From: an uncultured bacterium
Lineage (GTDB): Bacteria > Bacteroidota > Bacteroidia > Bacteroidales > Muribaculaceae
DNA: 64,000 bases
NCBI GenBank assembly: GCA_905214715.1
Contig: CAJMMT010000002.1
Span: 124,001 to 188,000, forward strand
Direction of reading: 5' to 3'
Of this stretch, positions 56,913 to 64,000 are shown piece after piece; the first letter of the stretch is position 1; each line of letters opens with the position of its first letter. The translations under genes were made by a program, and so were the position numbers. The notes beneath the pieces were generated by a model that was not told the origin of the DNA, did no database searches, and saw nothing but the letters and a program-made list of their open reading frames with translations.

Positions 56913-58022
56913 ATGGATTTTTTCAAAAGCCTTATTCTTTGCGCCACGGCATGCACGCTGGGCGCCTGCCACGCAAATGGCAACGTTGAAGTAAAGTTCG
57001 AAACAGAACAGCATCCCGACACTCTCATCGTATCATACTCCCTTATGTCCGATCTGGTAAACGCCCGTCGCAACGAAGATGTAAGATCGTTTCAGGATAC
57101 TCTCGTGATGATGGGAGACAAAGGCAATATTGCCCTGAAAGCCGACAGTGCCGCCCAGTATCGCATATTCTTCCCCGACGGTAACCTGATAACATTTTAC
57201 GCCGAACCAAAGGACCGTCTTACAGTCGACGTTACCAAACTTCAGCCTGAATTCACTTATACCGTTACCGGTTCGACACTTATGGACGGTATAACAGAAC
57301 TCGACAGTAAACTGAAACCCGTCGAGGATGCATACCGCGCTATGGCGGAGCAACAGAACGTATCGGCAGAGCAACGCGACGCTCTCATCGGGAAATACAA
57401 TAATATAATCTCCGATTTCGTAAAACAGAATCCCGACAATCCCGCTTCATGCTACGCCCTGATGAACTTTGACGGAGACGAATATCTGGAACTGTTCAAA
57501 CTCGTCTCGCCGAAAGGTCAGAAATCCATGTTCTATAACCTCGCCCTGAAAAAGGCCGAAGCAGTCAAGGCTCGTGCCGAGAAAGAACAGAAACAGAAAG
57601 AAATGATGAGCGGAAACGTCATGGCTCCCGATTTCAAGCTCAACGACTTGCAAGGCAACCCCGTAAAACTCTCTGACTTCCGTGGCAAATACGTGGTTGT
57701 AGACTTCTGGGGGAGCTGGTGCATCTGGTGCATAAAAGGATTCCCCGCGCTTAAAGAAGCATACGCTAAATATAAAGACAATCTCGTAGTTCTCGGAGTG
57801 GATTGCCAGGACAGTGAACAGGCATGGAAAGATGCCGTGGCCAAGTATGAACTTCCCTGGATTAACGTTTATAATCCTCAGGATTCACAAATACTTGCCG
57901 AATATGGCGTACAAGGATTCCCTACCAAAGTTATCGTAAATCCGGAAGGCAAAATCGTAAATATAACCACCGGCGAAGACCCCGCGTTCTTCACAAAACT
58001 CGCCGAATTTATGGGTAAATAA
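56913..58022 (+). CDS. TlpA/ResA-like thioredoxin lipoprotein with DUF4369-type N-terminus
   Basis: 369 residues with a lipoprotein signal (CTLGAC, lipid cysteine near 19). An N-terminal beta domain of the DUF4369 kind (about 25-120) and a helical linker are followed by an AhpC/TSA-Redoxin-type thioredoxin fold (about 235-369) with APDFKLNDLQGNPVKLSDFR and the active site GSWCIWC; the cis-proline region is QGFPTKVIV. A periplasmic or surface thiol-disulfide oxidoreductase. Such proteins are numerous in Bacteroidales and their partners are mostly unknown. Single gene with a strong terminator. Confidence 0.9.
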   Translation: MDFFKSLILCATACTLGACHANGNVEVKFETEQHPDTLIVSYSLMSDLVNARRNEDVRSFQDTLVMMGDKGNIALKADSAAQYRIFFPDGNLITFYAEPKDRLTVDVTKLQPEFTYTVTGSTLMDGITELDSKLKPVEDAYRAMAEQQNVSAEQRDALIGKYNNIISDFVKQNPDNPASCYALMNFDGDEYLELFKLVSPKGQKSMFYNLALKKAEAVKARAEKEQKQKEMMSGNVMAPDFKLNDLQGNPVKLSDFRGKYVVVDFWGSWCIWCIKGFPALKEAYAKYKDNLVVLGVDCQDSEQAWKDAVAKYELPWINVYNPQDSQILAEYGVQGFPTKVIVNPEGKIVNITTGEDPAFFTKLAEFMGK

Positions 58023-58091
58023 AGGTTATCCCGCAATAACCATTTTGGGATGGACTTGAAATTGGTCTATATTTCCACTGAATTAGTCCGG

Positions 58092-58127
58092 AACGGAAAT
58101 ACTCAATAGTATTTCCGTTCTTTTTTT
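58092..58127 (+). terminator. Terminator of the thioredoxin lipoprotein gene
   Basis: A perfect 12-bp stem AACGGAAATACT/AGTATTTCCGTT with a CAAT loop, followed by a run of seven T. The -7 element of the next operon begins two bases later. Confidence 0.93.
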
Positions 58128-58128
58128 C

Positions 58129-58136
58129 TAACTTTG
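58129..58136 (+). promoter_or_regulatory. -7 promoter element of the RND operon
   Basis: TAACTTTG is an exact TAnnTTTG match 62 bases before the chosen ATG. The -33 position falls in the terminator stem and has no TTTG. Because this promoter overlaps it, the GTG at 58136 is an unlikely start for the first gene. Confidence 0.6.
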
Positions 58137-58198
58137 TGTTTCGTATTTACAGGCTTTTAGAATACATTCAGGATAAAGGCCACCCTACTACCACATTG

Positions 58199-59533
58199 AT
58201 GAAACCGTTTAAATTTTTTCTTGCCGCATCGTTGGCTTTCATAAGTTACGCCTCGGCTTTCGCCGACCGCGAACTCTCTTTGTCGCGCGACGAATGCATT
58301 GCAATCGCACTCGACAATTCCCCTACCGTAAAAATCGCGGATATAGAGGTGAAGAAAAGCGACTATTCAAAAAAAGAGACTCTCGCATCGCTGTTTCCAC
58401 AGATCGATTTTCAGCTCGCATATCAACGTTCAATAGAATTGCAGACAATCCGCATGGACTTCGGCGGAGCTTCCCAGAAACTGAAAATGGGTTCTGACAA
58501 CAGCTGGAACACCGGATTCAGTGCCTCGCTTCCACTACTTGCTCCGTCGCTCTGGAAAGCGATTCATATCTCCGATACCCAGATTCTGCAGAACCTTGAG
58601 TCAGCTCGCGCCTCGCGCATAGATCTGATACAGAATGTGTCGAAAGCCTATTACGGACTTATGCTGGCCATTGCCTCTCGCGACGTTCTGCGCCAGCAAT
58701 ACGACATATCGAAATATAACGCCGACATTTACCAAAAACAATTCGATCAGGGTACGGCATCGGAGTATGATGTGTTGCGCTCTTCGGTTCAGGTCAAGAA
58801 TCTGGAGCCCGAACTGCTGCAGGCCGACATTTCCGTAAAGCAATGTCAGTTGCAGTTAATGGTCCTGATGGGGCTTGAACAAGGCAACCTCGTGATACCC
58901 TCATCCGATCTTGAAGACCTCCAAGCCGCCATGCGGTTGCGTTCCGAATCGGAATATTCGCTTGAAGGCAACTCATCGCTGCGCTCCCTCGATCTTCAGG
59001 CCAAGATGGCCCGACAGAACACCACCTTGAAGAAATTCGCCTTTCTACCCACTCTCGGCGCAAGCTTCAACATAAACTGGTCGTCGCTAAGCAATGGCAA
59101 TCCCTTCCGCAACCAGGAGTTCTATCCTTACTGCAACGTGGGTCTGGCGCTTTCGCTCCCGATATTCAGCGGTGGAGCACGCTATAATGCCGTACGTCAG
59201 GCAAAGGCTACTGAGACCGAACTGACTTTCCAGCGTGAAAACCTTGAAAGTTCGCTTAACATGCAGTTACGCCTCGCCCTCGACAATATAAACCTGAACG
59301 CCAAACAGATCGATTCTTCGCGCGAAGGTATGGGTCAGGCGAAAAAAGCGAACGAAATCATGCAGAAGAGCTTCGAAATCGGAGCCGCCTCATACCTTGA
59401 ACTGCGAGACAGCGAACTTGCCAATACCTCGGCCCGTCTCACATATTTACAATCTATCTATAACTATCTCGTATCGGTAGCCGACCTCGATGCCCTTACA
59501 GGTGCCGAAGGCTCCTTTGAACCCGCCAGATAA
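58199..59533 (+). CDS. TolC-family outer membrane protein of the RND efflux operon
   Basis: 444 residues from the ATG at 58199, which begins a clean signal sequence (MKPFKFFLAASLAFISYASA). Two TolC-type halves: LSRDECIAIALDNSPTVKIADIEV opens the first, and VGLALSLPIFSGGARYNAV opens the second. It forms the outer membrane exit of the pump encoded by the next two genes. The adaptor ATG overlaps its stop by one base. The order TolC, adaptor, RND pump, PG0541-like matches the cluster known from Porphyromonas gingivalis. Confidence 0.92.
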   Translation: MKPFKFFLAASLAFISYASAFADRELSLSRDECIAIALDNSPTVKIADIEVKKSDYSKKETLASLFPQIDFQLAYQRSIELQTIRMDFGGASQKLKMGSDNSWNTGFSASLPLLAPSLWKAIHISDTQILQNLESARASRIDLIQNVSKAYYGLMLAIASRDVLRQQYDISKYNADIYQKQFDQGTASEYDVLRSSVQVKNLEPELLQADISVKQCQLQLMVLMGLEQGNLVIPSSDLEDLQAAMRLRSESEYSLEGNSSLRSLDLQAKMARQNTTLKKFAFLPTLGASFNINWSSLSNGNPFRNQEFYPYCNVGLALSLPIFSGGARYNAVRQAKATETELTFQRENLESSLNMQLRLALDNINLNAKQIDSSREGMGQAKKANEIMQKSFEIGAASYLELRDSELANTSARLTYLQSIYNYLVSVADLDALTGAEGSFEPAR

Positions 59534-60597
59534 TGATTATGAAAACTACCCACGCTATAACCCTTTCGATCGCCGCTGCCTTCGCTCTTGTTTCATGCGG
59601 CGGAAAAGAAAAAACAGAAGTCTCCGGTCAAAAGGAGGAGACTCCTATTGTAAAAGTAGAGAATGTATCGGAACAGGACGTTGACCAGCTTGTTACGTTT
59701 ACGGCCAGCGTTGAGCCGGAGCTGATCAACAATATCTCGGCAGCGATGTCAAACCGTATTAAAGCGATATATGTCGATGAAGGCATGCGCGTTGCCGCCG
59801 GTCAGAAACTGGTGCTGCTCGACGATGTGAACACTACTTCATATCAGGCTCAGGTAGACAATGCACGCGCCAACCTGAAATTGGCCGAAACCAACTACAA
59901 CCGCGCTCTCGAGCTGTTGAAAATAGGTGGAGGAACCCAGCAGAACGTTGACCAGATGGAGATTCAGCTCGTAAACGCCCGCAATCAGCTTACCACTGCC
60001 GAGCGCAACCTGCGCAATGCGCGCGAAAACACCGTGCTCACCTCTCCCATTTCCGGAGTGGTTACAGCCCGCAATTACGACCCGGGCGACATGACGGCGC
60101 AGCTCCCCATTCTAACCGTGGCACGTGTTCAGCCGGTTAAGGCTGTCATCAATGTCTCCGAGTCCGATTTCTCGCGCATAAACAAAGGTATGCCGGCCCA
60201 GCTCACTTTCCAGACATATGGCGACGAGATTTTCGAAGGCCACGTGTCTTTAATCTCACCTTCGGTCGACACTCAGAGCCGCACGTTCGGCGTGGAAATA
60301 ACCATACCCAACCGCGACAGCAGAATTCTGCCCGGCATGTTCGGCCGCGCCACACTTAACCTCGGGCACATGCGCCATGTGGTGGTACCCGACAAAGCGG
60401 TTGTGAAACAACCCGGTTCCGGCAACCAATATGTATATGTCTACAACGACGGCAAGGTTTCATACAACAAGGTGGAACTCGGACGCCGCATAGGCGACTC
60501 TTACGAGATTATATCGGGAGTGCCGGCAGGCGCTCAGGTCGTTGTGGCCGGCCAATCCCGGCTTAGCGACGGAGCCGCCGTGAAGGTACAGAAATAA
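59533..60597 (+). CDS. RND efflux periplasmic adaptor lipoprotein
   Basis: 354 residues (a second ATG two codons on is also possible). Lipoprotein signal AFALVSCGGKE. Standard adaptor order: lipoyl half (EPELINNISAAMSNRIKAIY), a coiled-coil hairpin (about 100-160, RANLKLAETNYNRALELL), lipoyl half (TVLTSPISGVVTARNYDPG), beta-barrel (VKAVINVSESDFSRINKGMP) and a membrane-proximal domain. It bridges the RND pump and TolC. Confidence 0.94.
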   Translation: MIMKTTHAITLSIAAAFALVSCGGKEKTEVSGQKEETPIVKVENVSEQDVDQLVTFTASVEPELINNISAAMSNRIKAIYVDEGMRVAAGQKLVLLDDVNTTSYQAQVDNARANLKLAETNYNRALELLKIGGGTQQNVDQMEIQLVNARNQLTTAERNLRNARENTVLTSPISGVVTARNYDPGDMTAQLPILTVARVQPVKAVINVSESDFSRINKGMPAQLTFQTYGDEIFEGHVSLISPSVDTQSRTFGVEITIPNRDSRILPGMFGRATLNLGHMRHVVVPDKAVVKQPGSGNQYVYVYNDGKVSYNKVELGRRIGDSYEIISGVPAGAQVVVAGQSRLSDGAAVKVQK

Positions 60598-60642
60598 AAA
60601 GCCTGTTTATCACATCTTTTTTCAGAGCCCATATTATTTACC

Positions 60643-63600
60643 ATGAGCATATATAGCGCTTCGGTGAAACGGCCTATCATGACCACTCTATGTTTCGTCA
60701 CGGTGGCCATACTCGGTCTGTTTTCACTGGTAAAACTTCCTATCGACCTATTCCCGGACATTGACACCAACCAGATCATGATCATAACCATGTATCCCGG
60801 TGCCAGTTCCGAAGACATAGAGCAGAACGTTACCAAACCTCTTGAAAATTCGCTCAACTCTGTAGAGCATCTGAAGCACCTCACCTCGCAAAGCCGCGAG
60901 AATACATCTGTCATTACTCTTGAATTTGAATATGGTTATGACATAGATGTCCTTACCAACGATGTACGCGACAAGCTCGACATGGTCGAATCCATGCTTC
61001 CCGACGACTGCGAGAACCCGATCATATTCAAGTTCTCTACGGATATGATTCCTATATGCATCCTGTCGGTAGAGGCTTCCGAGAGTATGCCCGGTCTCTA
61101 CAAGATACTTGATGATGCCGTGGTGAACCCCTTGGCCCGTATCGACGGTGTCGGCACGGTCTCTGTATCGGGTGCTCCCAAACGCGAGATACATATCTAT
61201 TGCGATCCGCGCAAGCTTGAAGCCTACGGTCTGAGCGTGGAGCAGATTTCACAGAAGATTTCGGCCGAAAACCGCAACGTGCCGGGAGGTTCGTTCGACA
61301 TAGGTTCCAATACCTACGCCTTGCGCGTTCAGGGCGAATTTCGCGACAGCCGCCAGATGGCCGACCTCCCGGTGGGAACATATCAGGGAAAGACCGTCTA
61401 TCTGCGCGATGTGGCCAGAGTCGACGATTCGCTTGAGGAACGTACACAGCACAGCTACATCAACGGCCGCGAAGGCGCGACAATAATAATACAGAAACAG
61501 AGCGGAGCAAACTCGGTACAGATTTCCGAGAAGGTTATGAAGATGCTCCCCTCGCTGCAGAAAAACCTACCCTCCGACGTTCACATCGGCATTATCGTCG
61601 ATACCTCCGACAATATCCGCAACACCATCGACTCGCTTGTGGAGACCGTTCTCTACGCCCTGCTCTTCGTGGTGCTTGTTGTGTTCGCGTTCCTCGGCCG
61701 CTGGCGTGCCACGATGATTATCGTGATCACCATCCCGATCTCTCTTATCGCCTCATTCATTTACCTGTTCGCTACGGGCAATACACTAAACATCGTGTCG
61801 CTGTCCGCTCTTTCGATATCTATCGGTATGGTGGTCGACGATGCGATCGTGGTGCTTGAGAACGTTACGACTCATATTGAACGCGGTGCCGATCCGAAAC
61901 AGGCGGCCGTTCATGGCACCAACGAGGTTGCCGTATCCGTAATAGCATCTACACTTACACTTATAGCGGTATTCTTCCCCCTTACCCTGGTTACAGGTAT
62001 GACCGGAGTACTCTTCCGCCAGTTGGGATGGATGGTTACCATCATGATGATAATATCCACCACCTGCGCCTTGACGCTCACACCGATGCTTTGCTCTCAG
62101 TGGCTTCGTCTGCAACGTACGCAAAGCAAGATTTTCACCAGGTTCTACGGTCCCGTGGAGCGTGCCCTCGACTCTTTCGACAATGGTTATGCCCGTCTGC
62201 TGCGCTGGGTGGTGGGTCATCGTACCGTTACCGTCGTAATATGTCTGGGAATCTTCGTTGGCTCGGTTTTCCTCATGAAGTTCGTGGGCACTGAATTCTT
62301 CCCCACTCAAGACAATGGTCGTCTCGGCGTGTCGCTTGAGCTTCCTATCGGCTCGCGTGTGGAGCAGGCTCAGGAGGTAACCCAAAGGCTCGATTCCCTC
62401 TGGCGCAAGAAGTACCCTGAAATCAAGGTTTCTTCTTACACGGTAGGTCAGGCAGGTACCGACAACACTTTCGCTTCTCTTTCCGACAACGGTCCTCACA
62501 TTATATCGATGACCATATCGCTCACCGACCCTGTAGACCGCGAACGAGGCATTGTGGAGATCGCCGACTCCATGCGCCATGACCTGGCCAACTATTTCCC
62601 CGAGTACAAGAAAGCTCGTGTGGATGTAGGTGGAGGACGTGGCGCCGGCATGGGTGGCCAATCTACGGTCGATTTCGAGATTTACGGCTACGATTTCGCG
62701 GAGACCGACTCGGCCGCTATGGCCCTTACCCGCATACTCAAGGCTATCCCGGGCACTGCCGACATTACGGTTTCGCGTGCCGATTACCAACCTGAGTATC
62801 AGGTGGACTTCGACCGCGACAAACTTTCGATGTATGGTCTGAACCTGCAGACTGCCGCCTATGCGCTGCGCAATCGCGTGAACGGCGCCACATCCACCCA
62901 GTTCCGCGAAGATGGCGAGGAGTACGACATAAAGGTCATGTACGACCCCGAACACCGCACGTCGATTCAGGATATAGAAGACATTCTGGTGCAGACTCCA
63001 TCTGGCTCTGCGGTGCGCGTCAAAGATCTGGGTACGGTTGTGGAACGTTTCACACCCCCGACTATCGAACGTAAGGACCGCGAACGTCTCATAACCGTAT
63101 CGACCGTAGTCAACGGAGTGCCCCTCGATCAGGTGGTAACCGAGGCTGAAGCCGCTATCGACGGCCTTGATCTCCCATCCGGAATCAGCATCGGCATCGC
63201 CGGAAGCTACGAGGACCAGCAGGATTCTTTCTCCGACCTCATGATGCTCGGTCTGCTCATAATTCTGCTGGTCTATATGGTTATGGCGGCCCAGTTCGAA
63301 TCGCTCACATATCCGGGTATAATCATGACCTCTCTTCTGTTCGCTTTCTCGGGTGTGTTCCTTATACTTTGGATTTCCGGCCATACCCTGAATGTGATGA
63401 GTATGATAGGAGCCATCATGCTTATTGGTATCGTGGTGAAGAACGGTATCGTGCTCGTAGACTACATATCGCTTAACCGTGAGCGAGGAATGGGCATACG
63501 CCAGGCCGTTGTGCTTGGGGGACGTTCGCGTCTGCGTCCCGTGGTGATGACCACACTGACCACCATCCTCGGCATGGTGCCTATGGCCGTCGGCAGCGGC

Positions 63601-63804
63601 CAGGGTGCCGAAATGTGGCGTCCTATGGGTACGGCTGTGATCGGTGGTCTCACATTCTCGACGATACTGACTCTTCTCTTCGTTCCGGTACTCTACTGCT
63701 CGTTTGCCGGCCGGGGAGTGAAGAACCGCCGCAAAAAGCACCGCCGCCTGCTCGCCGCCTCGACACAGGCTCAAACCGGACATCTAACCGATAATCCAGA
63801 TTAA
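60643..63804 (+). CDS. RND-family (HAE1-type) efflux pump, inner membrane subunit
   Basis: 1,053 residues, the usual RND size, with 12 membrane segments in two halves and two large periplasmic loops each. The proton-relay aspartates are in SIGMVVDDAIVVLENV (fourth membrane segment). The second half repeats the pattern with AQFESLTYPGIIMTSL and LIGIVVKNGIVLVDYI. A glycine-rich stretch (GGGRGAGMGGQ) sits in the second periplasmic loop. Drug, detergent or lipid export powered by protons is expected; the substrate cannot be read. Confidence 0.96.
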   Translation: MSIYSASVKRPIMTTLCFVTVAILGLFSLVKLPIDLFPDIDTNQIMIITMYPGASSEDIEQNVTKPLENSLNSVEHLKHLTSQSRENTSVITLEFEYGYDIDVLTNDVRDKLDMVESMLPDDCENPIIFKFSTDMIPICILSVEASESMPGLYKILDDAVVNPLARIDGVGTVSVSGAPKREIHIYCDPRKLEAYGLSVEQISQKISAENRNVPGGSFDIGSNTYALRVQGEFRDSRQMADLPVGTYQGKTVYLRDVARVDDSLEERTQHSYINGREGATIIIQKQSGANSVQISEKVMKMLPSLQKNLPSDVHIGIIVDTSDNIRNTIDSLVETVLYALLFVVLVVFAFLGRWRATMIIVITIPISLIASFIYLFATGNTLNIVSLSALSISIGMVVDDAIVVLENVTTHIERGADPKQAAVHGTNEVAVSVIASTLTLIAVFFPLTLVTGMTGVLFRQLGWMVTIMMIISTTCALTLTPMLCSQWLRLQRTQSKIFTRFYGPVERALDSFDNGYARLLRWVVGHRTVTVVICLGIFVGSVFLMKFVGTEFFPTQDNGRLGVSLELPIGSRVEQAQEVTQRLDSLWRKKYPEIKVSSYTVGQAGTDNTFASLSDNGPHIISMTISLTDPVDRERGIVEIADSMRHDLANYFPEYKKARVDVGGGRGAGMGGQSTVDFEIYGYDFAETDSAAMALTRILKAIPGTADITVSRADYQPEYQVDFDRDKLSMYGLNLQTAAYALRNRVNGATSTQFREDGEEYDIKVMYDPEHRTSIQDIEDILVQTPSGSAVRVKDLGTVVERFTPPTIERKDRERLITVSTVVNGVPLDQVVTEAEAAIDGLDLPSGISIGIAGSYEDQQDSFSDLMMLGLLIILLVYMVMAAQFESLTYPGIIMTSLLFAFSGVFLILWISGHTLNVMSMIGAIMLIGIVVKNGIVLVDYISLNRERGMGIRQAVVLGGRSRLRPVVMTTLTTILGMVPMAVGSGQGAEMWRPMGTAVIGGLTFSTILTLLFVPVLYCSFAGRGVKNRRKKHRRLLAASTQAQTGHLTDNPD

Positions 63805-63889
63805 TCCCATCCCGATCAATCAGGATTAATCCCGGCAATCCCGATTATTCCCGGTTAATCCTGATTGGTCCCGATTATTCCCAATAAAA
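63802..63889. repeat. Degenerate 10-base tandem repeats (AATCCCGATT type)
   Basis: Units such as AATCCCGATT, ATTCCCGGTT, AATCCTGATT and GGTCCCGATT fill the gap between the RND pump gene and the PG0541-like gene. Same family of sequences as the 9- and 10-base repeats elsewhere in the window. Confidence 0.8.
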
Positions 63890-63892
63890 GAA

Positions 63893-64000
63893 ATGAAAGC
63901 TATAATGATAACCTACGACCAAGCCCACCACGAACACGTGATAGAGGCCCTGGACCATTGCAGCTGCCGTGGCTTCACCTCTCTGGGTGAGGTTCAGGGT
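63893..64000 (+). CDS. PG0541-like transporter-associated (PII-like) protein, N-terminal part
   Basis: 36 codons are in the window, starting MKAIMITYDQAHHEHVIEAL and going on through CSCRGFTSLGEVQG. This matches my memory of the small PII-fold protein found behind RND pump genes in Bacteroidales (PG0541 in P. gingivalis). The position right after the pump supports this. It is cut by the window edge, so the rest cannot be judged. Confidence 0.7.
   Translation, partial: MKAIMITYDQAHHEHVIEALDHCSCRGFTSLGEVQG

Noticed and set aside
61786..63783. A 665-codon minus-strand open frame over the RND pump gene
   Set aside because: Rich in H, R and Y as is typical for antisense shadows; the plus strand holds a full RND pump.

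Overview
The window reads as chromosomal DNA of a gut-type Bacteroidales, most likely a Muribaculaceae relative. Reasons seen in the sequence: promoters of the Bacteroidota form TTTG-N19..21-TAnnTTTG, few Shine-Dalgarno sites, type B L31, a Rho with a very long disordered insert, a Porin_10-like protein, an RND operon followed by a PG0541-like gene, and many secreted proteins ending in a short tail that looks like a type IX secretion (T9SS) sorting signal. No phage, transposon, CRISPR array, tRNA or rRNA was seen. The family-level placement is inference.

Left part (1-15428, all minus strand): a threonine-to-glycine pair (kbl and an SDR-type threonine dehydrogenase cut by the window edge); a seven-gene set running from a membrane fusion protein through an ABC ATPase, two MacB/FtsX permeases and a TolC protein to an NtrC-type regulator and its histidine kinase; a membrane-anchored solute-binding-like protein flanked by heptamer repeats; and a porin/AspT-type transporter pair.

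Middle (15627-35221): a Pif1/RecD-like helicase with HRDC domain, L31, a biotin-dependent carboxyltransferase, a 974-residue AlbA_2/Schlafen plus WYL protein of unknown role, then PBP1A and the nadD-gmk-yicC group on the minus strand, then phosphohexomutase (with a folded 5' leader), rho, ybaK, aroC and a YhcC-type radical SAM gene on the plus strand.

Accessory surface region (35461-56701): a cluster of large secreted adhesin-like proteins. One of them is split by an apparent 1-base frameshift. Two transcription units in it start from near-identical promoters carrying the palindrome TTAAT-N4-ATTAA. Next come a Crp/Fnr regulator and a cobalamin-riboswitch operon of five genes: a BtuB-like TonB receptor, a BtuG-like beta-propeller lipoprotein, a second lipoprotein, and two further beta-propeller proteins that carry T9SS-like tails instead of lipoboxes. 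This operon is the most interesting system here: a B12 capture set that seems to use two different routes to the cell surface.

Right end (56913-64000): a TlpA-like thioredoxin lipoprotein and an RND efflux operon (TolC, adaptor, pump, PG0541-like protein cut by the edge). Short tandem repeats of 7, 9 or 10 bases, with related sequences, sit in many of the intergenic gaps.
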